DNA of 64,000 bases from Verpa conica (Eukaryota; Ascomycota; Pezizomycetes; Pezizales; Morchellaceae). The DNA lies in assembly GCA_033030425.1 (NCBI GenBank), contig JAUFSD010000018.1:1116001-1180000 (forward strand). The letters run 5' to 3'. This document shows positions 48,896 through 60,067 of this stretch, piece after piece (position 1 is the stretch's first letter; each line of letters starts with the position of its first letter). Both the position numbers and the translations under genes were made by a program. Below the pieces are notes generated by a model that saw only the letters and a list, made by a program, of their open reading frames with translations, searched no databases and was not told the origin of the DNA.

Positions 48896-50425
48896 ATGAA
48901 CACCGAAAGACTTGGACACACAGGTCCAATCGGAATGGGAATCTCAGCAGCAAGACCAGCATCCCCTGTAGACTCTACCATTAAGCCAATAAACGTGTTA
49001 TCAGAGCCCCACGAGAACTGTAGGACCTCTACAGAAGGCGGTTCTCCAAGTGCTTGCGCTGCTACCCGCCTTCAGCAGACTTTGGACAAATCAGACACAA
49101 GAGCCTACTCCGATGCTAATGCTGACAGTGTCGAGCTTGACCAGCTAGAGTTCCGTCATCAGTCTGTTGCGTCTGGCTCTTCCATAAGGATCGCGACAAC
49201 AGCTGCAAGAGAGGCGGTTGCTGGTCTGTTTAATCGTCGTAAACAGTCACTGAATAGTCTGAGTGATAGCAGTAGGTTTTCGGGGAGAGGGCCTCAGTAT
49301 ATGAGGAGAAGAATACTAACTAATGTTCTTAGGAACTTCGGCGTTTTCTAAATCGCCTACATCTTCTTCAAGCTTGACAAGTGCCCCGACAACTGACTCA
49401 GATGAAGACTATTTATACACTGAAGCTTCTTGTTTACCTCCTCTATGCTCCCCGAAACGTCGGAAGAATAAGGATAAGAATGTCAGTTCTTCCCGTACAG
49501 CACATTATGAGCCCGGTTCAGTGGGAAATGGATATGCAAACTTCCCCACCTTTGGACCATCCTCTACTGTGAAGAAGGGTCCACCCATAATTCTTGTAGG
49601 AGAAATACAAGCTGGCGGTGTAGAGATAATAGAAAGCTATAGGGGGTGTCCATATTCATCATTCACACTTACCCAGAACCGGTTCGATAATAAAGTATAT
49701 AAACGAGTGGTCATAGGTACTGTTTACCTACCACTTGCATATTAACTAGAGTTATATAACCTCGTCACTGACAGAGAAAATCCAGGAGGAAAAAAGTCTT
49801 TAGCCCCAGAACCACGAGTGAGCCTACAAGATGTGTTTATGAAAAACACAAACAACCAGACCCCACCCCGAAGAACCAGAAAAAGTACTCCCCAGACATC
49901 CAAAATAAATTCAACTCCTCTGAATAAAAAAAATACTAATTCCCCAGTGCAACAGGTTCAGGGAATCAGGGTAACTTCCGCTCACCTGTAGGCGCCCTGA
50001 TACGCCAAAGCTCAGTCTGCAGATCAATCAGCTCTGTCAACGAAGCAGCCCCATTCCGCGAAGGATCTGTCCATAGCTCCGGAACCGCGGCCTTAACCAG
50101 CGTCCTCACAAGTCCGTCCTTCGATAGGAGAAATAAAATCACCTCCCTGTCACCCCCGGGCAACTACAGGCTTGCAGACAGTGATGGATATGTGTCTTTC
50201 CCTCCGTACGTGCCGAGCTATTATAATCGTAGCTCATTGGCGCATATCTTTGGGTGCAATGGAAGCTCAACTCCGCTTTCTGTGGACGCCGAAGAGTCGG
50301 GGAATAGACCTCAAGAAGAGGGAGGCGCGAAGCCTAAGCTTGGTAGAACGCTGAGGTATCTGGTCCCCCATAACCGGAACAATTCATTTTCTACCCAAAG
50401 TACGACTCTCTCTGAGGTGGAATAG
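48896..50425 (+). CDS. Disordered orphan protein, multi-exon (model partly unresolved)
   Basis: Exon 1 is 48896-49271, exon 2 is 49333-49716 (intron with ATACTAAC branch and TTCTTAG end), exon 3 starts at about 49777, and the last exon is about 49999-50425. The exon 3 to 4 junction could not be fixed: the stretch 49777-49990 and the 142 codons from 49999 are both open but lie in different frames. The product is Ser/Thr/Pro-rich with a basic patch (SPKRRKNKDKN) that could be a nuclear signal. The last exon has YVSFPPYVPSYYNRSSLAHI and ends LSEVE. No known domain. Confidence 0.5.
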
Positions 50426-52376
50426 AGTTTGTTCCTCTCTTTAGTGGAGCGATGCTAAAAGAGTCTGGGCGTTTTGTGAATTTTTGGTTGATGGGAAACA
50501 ACAACTACTTTTGTTTTGCCATCGTCCGCTGTGTATGGTATTTAGCATATCTCTACAAACTGTAAGATTACTGTATAATAATGTATAATAATACCTACCG
50601 TGGCACTCAAAGGCCAAATGAAGTCATTGATAAACCCTAGTTATCCTCACCCATGAGAGCTATCATGAGTCCGGCTTCTTATTATAGAATCCTGAGGGTA
50701 ATGAATAAACGTATATCAATATTCTTTCATAAGAGAAGGCCCCCGAGAGAAGAGTTCGATATTCTCTACATAAGGAGTTGTCCTTTCTATAGGTAGTACG
50801 GGAGTAAGAAATCTTTATATGCAGGAGCTACGTATGACTGTATATGAGTCGAGATATATTGTTTTATAATTTAAGTATAACCGTATAGACCAAATGTAGA
50901 AATCTATTTGGTAGGAGTATACAGAGGTTTTTTTCCGGACAAATGAAAAGCGCAAGAATACATGGTCCATCAAATTCTAATATCCTTATTATACATCAGC
51001 CCTTCATACATGAGTTAAACAAAAATAGAAAAACAAAAAAAAAAAAAAAGTTAAACAAAAATAATCACCTCTTCATACCCCCCCTACCCGAAAAGAAATC
51101 TCACCTCGGGTTCTCCTGCGCTCATGATCAGCGCGGAGTGATCTCAGAATAGCGCTGAGAGACTACCGCGTGAGGATATCAAGATTTCTTTAGTATTCTA
51201 AATTCACCCACCTACTGGGGCTATGTACCGGGTGGTTGCCGAAAAGTGATGCACATTCTGCCCTAGAAACACCCAAACAGCACTGTTTTACCAAAACACA
51301 ACTCAAAAGTAGGTACAGTTTTTTGATATTAAAGATGATTTATAGCACTGCAAGATGATATATCCATCTTTATACCATAGAAAACATACCTGTGGGGGAA
51401 GATATAGCACCCTAGGCTTGACATCAGATAGTTAAATAAAACAGTGACAGTTTATTATAGGATTTGTTTTTCAACTTTTCTGGCTAGAGGTGAAATCTAC
51501 ATATGCTAATTGAGCCTGACATTCTGTACTGGCCAAGTTCTCTAAGTGGTTGCTGCAAATTGTCGTTTTGTTTTGACTTGCATCACTTTCCGGCACCCCT
51601 GGTACAGCCGATTTCAGTTGTAACTAGTTGGTTGTTAGTGGATTTCAGAGGTAACAATTTAATAAGTAAACAATTCATTCCCACTTTCCGTAGCGGAGGT
51701 TATCTGTGCTCAGTATCATGTTGGCTGAGGGTGCGGTAAAGCAGATAGAAAAGAATATTCATTTTTTAGAGATCTCTAAACCAGCAAAACCCAGAGGTAT
51801 CCCAATTAGGCCCCAGGGCAAAATTTTATGTGTAAAAATCCTTTTTTCCACTCTCCTCTCTCTCACTAGTGGGCTCCATAGCTATTCAGAAGTTTGTTTG
51901 ACTATCTAAAGTACAAAGTGATTTAAGTATACTGGTTAACTCATTAATCTTTGGGTATGGTTTGGTGCAGGGGAGGTTTGGCCTTTCGCTACTTCAATTA
52001 TGGCAGACCGGTTACTGCCGCCCGCCGTACTTGTGAGGTATCCTATGGGAGCTCCTCGGATTTATTTTCTTCCATGACGTGCCCGGGCAATAGCCTATGT
52101 AGTTCTCTACGAGGCGACAAATAACATGTTGGCTACTTAGGACAAAGTAATTTACACTACAAAATTACAGAAGGATATAACCAATGATATTATTTCAAAG
52201 TATAATAAGAAACAATATCAGGGGTACTAACTCATGCAAGTATTATACAGTTAAATCGGTGAGGGAAGGCAAAACAGATCTGCCTCAATAGGAATTCCCG
52301 TCTATCACGACCTTTCGCCATCTAAAATTGAATACTCCCCAGCCTACTTCTCTCGAATTTCGGTAATTGTTATGAA
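50426..52376. other. Intergenic, no gene seen
   Basis: AT-rich with poly-A near 51038-51049. Short frames at 51.5-51.9 kb lack support. The right end carries the 3' region of the minus-strand orphan gene. Confidence 0.45.
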
Positions 52377-53450
52377 TCAAACGGGGCATAGCTCGTCATT
52401 TTCGAAATCCATCCACCTTTCCATTTTTTCATCGTACGGAATTCCTTGGAGGCGGCTAAGGTCCGCCCTTGTCCACTCACCGTCCTTTTCTTGGCTCTTA
52501 ACCCAACCGCTGTAGAGAATGGGTTCAACATGCTCATTATATTGAGTTGTATGTAGCACATCCTCTTCAGAGACAAAATCCGCAAAATTCCTGGGATGTT
52601 GCGCATTCCGATTGTACTTTTTACTCCGTTGTCTCTTTCCACCTTTCTTGATGAATAACGGTATGACAGATGCTGGAGTAGAGGGACTGACGTCACCAGC
52701 GAAGGATAGTAAACTTTCGGTAGCGAGTTGTTGGGGGTGATGGAGCTTCTGATCGATGTTGTCGGTCTCTGTTGAGGGCACTTGACTATTGGGTGGGTGG
52801 CTATCAAGGAGGGAGCGGGGCATACGGGGCATATCCCAAACCTGTTCAAGGCCTAGGCCAGAACTCCTTGCGTAACTACTTGTTAGCCGATTTTCAGTGA
52901 TTTGGGGGGTTTCGCTCCTGTGAATAGTGGTTAACCCTGGGGTTGGGACATAGGCAACTCCGGGGCCGTAGAACCCAGTCATCCTTGGATCGGTGGATAG
53001 GGGGATCAGGTTTGTGTGAGGGGGTGCAGGCCCATAGTAGAATATCTGCTGCCCATAAATATTGAAGTATCCCCCAGGGTGGATATTTTCCCCATAAATT
53101 TGGCCTTGCGGTAATAGCCATTGTGGTACATGCCCGCCGGGGTGTACATGTGGGGTAAGCGGTGCCTGGTGGATAGGGAAGAAGTGTGCCTGTGGATTGC
53201 CCCTCGAGGCTGATTGATGGGGTGTAGCAGGTGGATGAAATTCAATACTAGGTCTAAACTCCATTTTCTTCGGATATCTTGGTAGATGTAAACTTGGTAC
53301 TATACTTTCATCGGTGGTTAAGGCGAGGGGCTGCTGGTGAGTATTTTTTCGATGGGCCCACACTTCCTCGGGAGGCTTATGTTCTTTTGGATTTATTCCA
53401 GTGTTTCTGTGGTTGTTTGGTAGGTACGCTTTCTCCGAGTCGCGATGCAT
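52377..53450 (-). CDS. Pro/His/Tyr-rich orphan protein, 357 aa
   Basis: A single minus-strand exon from ATG 53450. The first 170 residues are rich in Pro, His, Gly and Tyr (HPPATPHQ, HVHPGGHVPQWLLPQGQ, PGGYFNIYGQQIFYYG), a low-complexity, prion-like or adaptor-type region. The C-terminus is basic (KKGGKRQRSKKYNRN) and then acidic (FADFVSEEDVLHTTQYNEHV; DEKMERWMDFENDELCPV). The basic block may be a nuclear or RNA-binding patch. No family is recognised. The long clean frame supports a real gene, but an upstream exon cannot be excluded. Confidence 0.65.
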   Translation of the reverse strand: MHRDSEKAYLPNNHRNTGINPKEHKPPEEVWAHRKNTHQQPLALTTDESIVPSLHLPRYPKKMEFRPSIEFHPPATPHQSASRGNPQAHFFPIHQAPLTPHVHPGGHVPQWLLPQGQIYGENIHPGGYFNIYGQQIFYYGPAPPHTNLIPLSTDPRMTGFYGPGVAYVPTPGLTTIHRSETPQITENRLTSSYARSSGLGLEQVWDMPRMPRSLLDSHPPNSQVPSTETDNIDQKLHHPQQLATESLLSFAGDVSPSTPASVIPLFIKKGGKRQRSKKYNRNAQHPRNFADFVSEEDVLHTTQYNEHVEPILYSGWVKSQEKDGEWTRADLSRLQGIPYDEKMERWMDFENDELCPV

Positions 53451-54654
53451 ATGACGGCTGGTGTAGTCATTTTGTGGAACTGGGAGTTCATTGTTCCTAG
53501 TAGCTGTTAACCTATTAATACGTTTCTATTTTAAACCACAACCGTCCCTACATTTCTCCCGAGGCCCCTTATCACAGACTACGTCTTCATAATTAGCAAG
53601 CTGCTTGGTGTCGGAACCTTTCCGCTGGGCGTGGGCTCCAAGATCTGGTATGTAAGGCAAACCGCTTCTAGACATTGCGGAATAGGACTCCTATAATCTC
53701 TAGCTGGAAGTATCAAGGGATAATAGATGAAGGATGTTGATGGATTGCTAGAGAGGTGAATTTGGGAGAGGGGCAAGTAACGAGAAATAGTCACGTTTCT
53801 GTCAGAAACTACCATGGGTGGTTACGTAGGGAGCCTTTAAACTGCTACGCATGACGCAAGGATATAATATCCGGGTAACTCCTGTTTTCTCCCACCCTAA
53901 GTCGACTCATTTATTTGCATAAAGAATCAAGGCCTAAACCTCGTGGTAACTTGATGACGAGTGTTCTACCACCCTTAAGATGTCACTAGGAGCTAGTTAT
54001 CAAAACAAAAAGAATCTCTCGATAGTGGCGTGAGAACACTAGCATGACTTTATGTGATGGAGAAATTCCTATCGGTAAATTATGGAGTAGTTCCATATCT
54101 ACAGACGGAACTATCCGTAATGGAAGCACAAATAAAACTATTCATCTCACTAGTCATTGAAATGCCTAAAAACTTACGAGTCTAAGTTTTCCAGCTGTGA
54201 ACGGTGCACCTCTGGGGGAGAGGCGTGAGTTCTAGAGCCATGGTAGCCTGAGAATCAGTCTCTGGAATGCCATTTGCCAGCATTATTTCACATACTGTTA
54301 TAGATATAGCTACCACCAGATAATAAGAGTAGTTCATAGGTCTTCGTGAGCCCATCTCTCGGGATAACAATAATGCCCGGAGGGTATTTTAGCTTCTTGT
54401 CTGGCCAAATTCCGGGCCCGTAGAGCTGTGTAAATTATAGTTTTACCTGCGGTTTAGTGTTCCAATTAGACAAGAGGTCCCATAAGGTCAACGAATTTCA
54501 CTTACTCAATCTGAATCTCGTGTGGGAAGGTTGTGTATCATGTAGGCCTAAAATCTAGTAAAGAGGGGGGGGGTTGTAGTAGGCAAATGGTCCTCTGGAA
54601 TATATACATGACCTAAGGTCTTTGGCCCTGCTATGACTTAGAAATTTAGACTAT
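53451..54654. other. Intergenic upstream of the 52.4-kb orphan gene
   Basis: A 78-codon minus frame at 53579-53815 starts with ATG in a good context, but it has no family support and could be leader sequence of the orphan gene. Nothing else is supported. Confidence 0.4.
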
Positions 54655-54800
54655 AGATGGCTGTACATATACCAGCAGGCGACTGTAGATATGTACAGGT
54701 GACTATAGATACCCATTGATGCCTGTAAATGCCTACACAATTTAGATTAAAGCCACTACCTGTGAGTACCTATGGGTACCTGTAGATAACTGTAGTCATC
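54655..54800. repeat. Degenerate short repeats around GACTGTAGATA
   Basis: Words such as GGCTGTACATATACC, CGACTGTAGATATGTACAGG, TGACTATAGATACCC, GCCTGTAAATGCC, TACCTGTAGATAACTGTAG occur about every 20 bp, in direct and inverted order. The structure resembles the palindromic interiors of the 44-kb and 62.7-kb elements, but no terminal repeats were found. Confidence 0.5.
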
Positions 54801-55894
54801 TGTGGCCCAGCTCATTCCAGGGCTAGATGAACTACAGACAACAGTCGGTCTAGTTCTTTCTGACATATCGGGCCCACAGGCTCCCGAAAACTTTGCACAA
54901 GGCGGAACCTGATATAGGCCACCTCAGGAGAACAACTATATACCTAGCTTCAGTACACGGGACTAGGGTTGACCCTAATTACAGTTAAACGACCACCTCA
55001 GCTCCAGCTATTCTACCATAGGGAGGCCTGGGGATCATTGAGTGAGAGATCCCCAGAATCCCGCATTTCACCACCATCAGTCGATGAGGTCCTTACCTTT
55101 GGTGCTGGAGGTTTCTCACTGAAAACTATTGAGCAGGTGAAGAGCCTTTAGTTGGAGAAAACACTCCTACACGTAAGAACTCACAGCGCGGCAATCCCAA
55201 GAGTTGTTTTCGGCTCTACCGCCAGAAATATATCGGTATTACAGAAACTCGGTAATATATGGATAGATCATCACGGTAAGTTATAAAAACATACCTAGTT
55301 CTGGTCGAAGTCGCTCATCTAAGCTAGCCACTAATCTACGGAGATCAGTCGAGGATATGAGTATAGGCTTTAGGGTGATAAGCCACAGTATGGAAGGGAC
55401 CATCCGTTGGTGAAGACGGACATGTGTCGGCAGCAATGGTCATATATTGGCATTACCTGGTATTGGCAGACAACCCCAAAGAATACTTCCCAAAAACCTA
55501 ACTTTTACTAATATGCCACAGAGGCCTTTCACTGTCCACTAGAGACCACAGAGGCCCATACTAACCTTTGAAAATGGCTTATATGCTTTTGATGGACCAA
55601 TGCTTTGTGGAATGAATCCCATAAACGAAACCGCCAGATGTATTCTATATTAGTATAAAATGTATATTTAAAAGGACTTATTATTTAGACTAGTGGTTAA
55701 GGTAAAGCACCCTCCCAAGAGGGTCAAAAAAGGCGGATTTTCTTTCTTTCTTTTTTCCCTCTAAGAATGTTGGGAACCGGTATCTATATACTTTGAGATG
55801 CCTATGTTCGAATACCATGAATTTAGAACCATTGGTGGTGGAGTTATAAATTTATTTCTTGCCCAACGCTGCAGATGATTGAGTTGCATAAAAA
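54801..55894. other. Intergenic, no gene seen
   Basis: No frame with start context or family support. AT content rises toward 55.7 kb. Confidence 0.4.
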
Positions 55895-55944
55895 GTCACT
55901 CGGTCTCGGCGCTCTTGGCGGTTCCACGGCGCTAACCGAGTGAC
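55895..55944. repeat. Hairpin built on the TCACTCGGT motif
   Basis: GTCACTCGGT (55895-55904) pairs perfectly with ACCGAGTGAC (55935-55944), and the adjoining GGCGC words face each other. The arm is a variant of the ATCACTCGGTCTTGGC motif found singly at 6736 and 34439. This may be the minimal form of a dispersed inverted-repeat element. Confidence 0.55.
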
Positions 55945-56389
55945 CTTTGAGACCGTGCGCACCATACGTCTTCTACTGTTTCAGAGGGGGGCGGCGGGAG
56001 AACACCATAACCACAGAATACAAGTAACTCAATGGCAAGGTAACTGTCCGTTACAAGCAAAATAATCTAGATGGGAGTTTATTCAGAGGAGCTTCTGGAG
56101 AGCCAAAGGCAGTTTCAACTGGTGAATTATCCTCTGATGTTGCAATTGTTTTTTTGTGGGTTTTTAAACTTGGAAAGGCATAATTTTATGAATCACTCTG
56201 CACCATCTAAAAGATGTTCCATCACGAACATTTCTGCATAGTGACTGCACTTCTTTTAACAATATGTACTGAGTGCGAGTACTTTATCGCCTTGTATCTT
56301 GATCGATATTTCACGTCAGGATTATGATATAGAATCAGCATTTGTAGTTATTCAGAAATTGTATTATGGCTACGATTGACAGAGTTGCA
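55945..56389. other. Intergenic downstream of the lectin gene
   Basis: AT-rich sequence carrying the lectin 3' end. No gene is seen. Confidence 0.4.
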
Positions 56390-57488
56390 CTAGAACCCAA
56401 TAAAAAATGATAAAACGAAAAATAAAGAAAAGAAGAAAAGACCCAGCGGCAGAAATCCGGAATGATTCTTGGTGCCGCTGATCTCAAAATGCTTGGGTTT
56501 TTGTCGACTTGCAGGAAGCACTACACCATTATACCAGTTACAACCACTAGCACAGTATTCGTGAATAGCGGTACCGTTATTCGGTTGATAGTACACACGC
56601 ATTTCCGAGCCCCAGCGAATAGCAGCCAGTTCAGAGCTGGGAGCTGGTGCTTTCCCCCCCTCTCCCGCAAACCACGATGAACCATCCCAGCAATACTCTT
56701 GTATCTTATCGTCTTTATTCAAGAAGTATAAACGGATAGAGCGCTAGTCCCCGGATTAGTAACATAGATGATAGTATCTGAGAAACGCTGACCTGGCCAT
56801 GATTCTCCCACCTCACCACAGCTAATGGTGTATATATTTTGGCTTGACAGATTACATTGCCTACACGCCATGTCCCCTGGTTCCTAATCTCACGTATTCC
56901 GCCGTTTTCATCTTGGAAGTAGACGAAAATAGGATCATCTCCGAAGTTCGTAGAGGCAATGCTTGTTCCGCGGAGTGGTCTGCTAGATGGCGGCATAGGA
57001 AGTACTGCGCCATGAAACCATCCGTTACCATGGCAATACTCGTGAATAGAATCATCATTCGTTTGATAATAAATTCGAATATTCGAGCCCCAGTTAACAG
57101 CAGCCAGCTTTGAGAAAGGAGCTGCCACTACTACTTTTTGGCCCGCAAACCAAGAAGAACCATCCCAGCAGTGTTCCTGAACCGTGTTTTCTGAATCCAA
57201 GGAGTACAAGCGAACACTCTTCTAATACCCCCATCAGTATCTTTAGACAGTAGTATGAGAAATAGAACTGACATTTCCATACGCTATCCAGTGCGAAACA
57301 GCCAACGGAGAGCCCGGCCTCGCCCGGAATTTTATGTCGGTACCCCCGCTCCACCCACCCTCGTGCGCAAACTCGCGAACTCCACCATCTTCATCCTGGA
57401 AGTAAACACGTATGCAAGCGTTCCCCCAGCACGTAGAAGCAATACTTGCGCCAGGGGTAATAACTGGGGATCTCTGGGCGAAAAGCAT
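56390..57488 (-). CDS. Fucose-type fungal lectin (AAL family), six-blade propeller
   Basis: Minus-strand exons 57488-57273, 57221-56793 and 56743-56390 give 332 aa. AAL-type lectins are six-bladed beta-propellers that bind fucosylated glycans. Six repeats are visible, with signatures IRVYFQDEDGGVREF, VRLYSLDSENTVQEHCWDG, IRIYYQTNDDSIHEYC, IFVYFQDENGGIREI, IRLYFLNKDDKIQEYCWDG and MRVYYQPNNGTAIHEYC; each holds the Arg/Glu (IR..Y, .EHC or EYC) and Trp positions used for sugar contact. Blades 1-3 match blades 4-6 one-to-one, and both introns fall at the same place (blades 2 and 5). The last 21 residues (FLPLGLFFFSLFFVLSFFIG plus F) are fully hydrophobic, unusual for the family. There is no N-terminal signal peptide. 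The start is the first in-frame ATG after a TATA box. Confidence 0.88.
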
Positions 57489-57535
57489 TTTAGAGGAGAA
57501 AAAAGAATCCTGATTTGAAAAATGGCACTTGCTGC

Positions 57536-57546
57536 CCTTATATATT
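57536..57546 (-). promoter_or_regulatory. TATA box of the lectin gene
   Basis: On the minus strand ATATATAAGG lies about 50 bp before the ATG at 57488, so the mRNA leader would be only about 20 nt. This argues against the longer frame that opens at a GTG upstream. Confidence 0.55.
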
Positions 57547-58383
57547 TCCGTAGCCACACCTCTACTGTATCATCCAAGAACCTGGAATTGTCTTGTGTAA
57601 CAAGCATGAAGCGGGCCGAGCCGAAAACGTCTCGATGCGTTTCGATCGATCGATCATTTCTTTTGGTAACCCTAACCCATAGAATTGCTCCAAGGAAATA
57701 ATTCTCCGGAAGGATGCAATCAAAGATGGTATAATATTCTTTTTGATTTCAAAAGTCATATCTAAGGTTTCTTCACCGGGTTCGGCCAAGGGCTTCTATA
57801 AAGCTATGGTAATATTGACATTGAGGAGGTGAAAAAATGCCGGCTTGTGTAAGAACCTTTAGTTTTACCCCAAGAGATAGCCATAGCCAAAAGTGGGAAG
57901 GTCGTTGCCACGTTCTCAGGCCCGGTATCAAAAGGTATATGTGGTCACGTACCTTTAAAGAACTATTTATATAGCTCTTTGTCAATAAGAAGGATTTCAG
58001 GAGGCTAATTAAAGAATCGCCCTGTCCCTGTGTTATATAGCTCATTCTATAAGGTAGGGGCACAGTGTAGTCTTTCTTATGTAGTCGATCTTGAATAGCA
58101 AGGGGGGGATATTCACACGGAGCGCGGAGGAAAAACGTGTCCCGCGCCAAAGGCACAGTAATGACCTATGACGTACTAGAGCACATAAACCACTAGACAT
58201 AGTATTCTGATCTAAACAACGAACAGACAGGATCTCATCAAATGTGGCCGCTGTATGTATGCCAATATCCTCCCACAAGATTGATGTGCTAACTGTTGAA
58301 GTACCGGATATGTCACCAATGGAGCGGCTTTACAGATCAGCTTAAAACTCTGGGTTCTCATCGGCGATGAAAGCTATCGAATA
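57547..58383. other. Intergenic between lectin and 58.4-kb gene
   Basis: Minus frames at 57.6-58.3 kb are short and without family support; no feature is supported apart from the flanking promoters. Confidence 0.4.
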
Positions 58384-58908
58384 ATGGACTGTGCAAGGGC
58401 CGCTCTGATCAAGGGTAACCTGACATCCGAGGACCTACCGACCACCCACCGGGCTATATTTTGCCCCCCTAAAGAATACGAGATTGAAGAACTCAACCAG
58501 GAGTATAATTTAACAGTCGGAGAACCACTTCAGAAACCGGAAGCTCTCGCCATTTTCTGCGAGCTGCATGACTTCGCTATGAGGTTTGAGGAATTCAAAT
58601 CCGTTCTTTATGCGGAGATCATGTTGGTGATGCCGTATGTAGATGCGGGTATCTTTGCACCATGTATGTCGCTCTTTAGGCGACTGGGTTATGATAAAGA
58701 AACTGTATTGGAGGTGTTACAGAAATGGCGAGATTCAGGAGACAGAGGGGTGGAGGCCCGTCAATGGCTAGAGGAGTCGTCTCCACTCGTCCAGAAGGTC
58801 GAACAGCGTCTCAAGAGCGGGGGTATCATTATCGGAGAGAAGGTGGACAATGTATCAGTAGTTAGGAGGCATAGGAGTGCAGCTGAGTACGCGTCCGAGG
58901 ATGTATAA
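58384..58908 (+). CDS. Orphan helical protein, 174 aa
   Basis: An ORF from ATG 58384 to TAA. It is predicted mostly alpha-helical and acidic (EIEELNQEYNLTVGEPLQKP; ALAIFCELHDFAMRFEEF), with a possible helix pair around residues 85-130 (FRRLGYDKETVLEVLQKWRD). There is no signal peptide or transmembrane segment. A short ATG ORF just upstream could act as a uORF, and an upstream exon is possible. Regular codon use supports a real gene, but no family is recognised. Confidence 0.6.
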   Translation: MDCARAALIKGNLTSEDLPTTHRAIFCPPKEYEIEELNQEYNLTVGEPLQKPEALAIFCELHDFAMRFEEFKSVLYAEIMLVMPYVDAGIFAPCMSLFRRLGYDKETVLEVLQKWRDSGDRGVEARQWLEESSPLVQKVEQRLKSGGIIIGEKVDNVSVVRRHRSAAEYASEDV

Positions 58909-58964
58909 GGTATATTTGGGAACACTTTGACTCATGTGACCAAGGGGGCTTATATACCCTGAAA

Positions 58965-59265
58965 TAATGTTTGTCATGTGATAAAAGGACAGCCCCAGCT
59001 GCTCAAATGTACAAAAGTACAGCCTACTCACGGGAGGTCCGGTCTCCTAACGAAAACGCCCTCACAATCGGTCGCACCGATTGTCGAAGGGCCGCACGTT
59101 CGAATCCCGGTAAAGTCGACAAAGATGTACTCTCAAGTCCTGTATTGCCATGCGCTGGGAGAGAGGAACTTTTTGTTACTTAAGTTGGCTTACCCTTTTT
59201 TATCGAGATTAGTGTTCGACCACCATTAAATGAATGAATAAATGAATTTATCATAAGTACATGTA
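58965..59265 (+). mobile_element. tRNA-related SINE-like retroelement, 301 bp
   Basis: It is flanked by a perfect 9-bp ACCCTGAAA duplication (58956-58964 and 59266-59274). It contains a good Pol III B box (GTTCGAATCCC, 59098-59108), a 9-bp perfect stem (ACAATCGGT CGC ACCGATTGT, 59064-59084) nested inside a GCCCT/AGGGC pair, a body, and a 3' tail of GAAT repeats ending TTATCATAAGTACATG. The A box is not clear and a full tRNA cloverleaf cannot be drawn. The tail recurs at 59441-59487 and 62502-62534. Confidence 0.68.
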
Positions 59266-59440
59266 ACCCTGAAAACAATAAAACACATGACCCAAAAAAC
59301 CGTGTCTAAAAACCCTTTACACTACCCCTACCTCTATCTACTCACTACTTGCCATTTCTTCCCACATGTCTCTCCATCCCCAGTCATCTTCTTCGACCAC
59401 CATTAAAGAGTATGTGTAAGATTTTAATCTGTTCTCTACG

Positions 59441-59487
59441 TATGAATAAATGAATGAATGAATGAATTAATCGCAAGTACATGGAGC
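59441..59487 (+). repeat. Second copy of the SINE-like 3' tail
   Basis: ATGAATAAATGAATGAATG... followed by AATTAATCGCAAGTACATGG closely matches the end of the 58965-59265 element. The segment TTCGACCACCATTAAA near 59391-59407 also matches the first element at about 59214-59230, so part of a second, rearranged copy is present. Confidence 0.55.
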
Positions 59488-60067
59488 CCTGTATTTATTT
59501 CCGCTATTATTTAATACTGTGGCAGTTATGGTTGGGCATAGCTCACTAAGACCACAATTTCGGGATGATGACCACGACTCAGTGCTGTATTAGCTTTCGA
59601 ATGTGACTCACATTTTATACCAGTTCGAACAATCAATTTAAAAAATTGCTTCTGCCGATAACCTGATCAGTTATATCCTCATCACACCACTTGAGATGAG
59701 AAAGGGAATCACGTGAGCGAAAAAAAAAGTCAAAAGCTCAATCATCGGGAACTCCCAAAGTTTTATTCTTACTTTAAATACACCCCAAAGAAAAACAATC
59801 CTGTTCCGGGGGAATACTCAAAACACTATAAATTAGAAGAGAGAAGAAAAAAAAACCAACTCCCCTAGATGTAGCACCTAACCCTACCCATGCAAATATG
59901 AGAAAGAAATATAATAGGGGGGGGAACTGGTGAAACCGAAAAAAAAAAAAAAAGAGAAGTGAGACCCGGAACAAGATGTACAAAAAAGAAAGGGAAAAAA
60001 AAAAATACTATCAAATCATCTCTTACAAGCCATAGCACACTTCTTTTTTTTCAAATCGATACTATGC
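59488..60067. other. Intergenic, AT/A-rich
   Basis: Long A-runs and poly-T near 59.94-60.05 kb. No gene is seen; it includes the 3' region of the following minus-strand gene. Confidence 0.4.

Noticed and set aside
53579..53815. Minus-strand 78-codon ORF upstream of the 52.4-kb gene
   Set aside because: The ATG context is fair, but there is no domain or splice path into the downstream gene; more likely leader or intergenic.
59030..59115. Possible tRNA gene around GTTCGAATCCC
   Set aside because: The T-loop is good, but the T-stem arms do not pair (GCACG against CCCGG), no acceptor stem can be drawn and the A box is unclear. The flanking TSD and tail fit a SINE-like element better.
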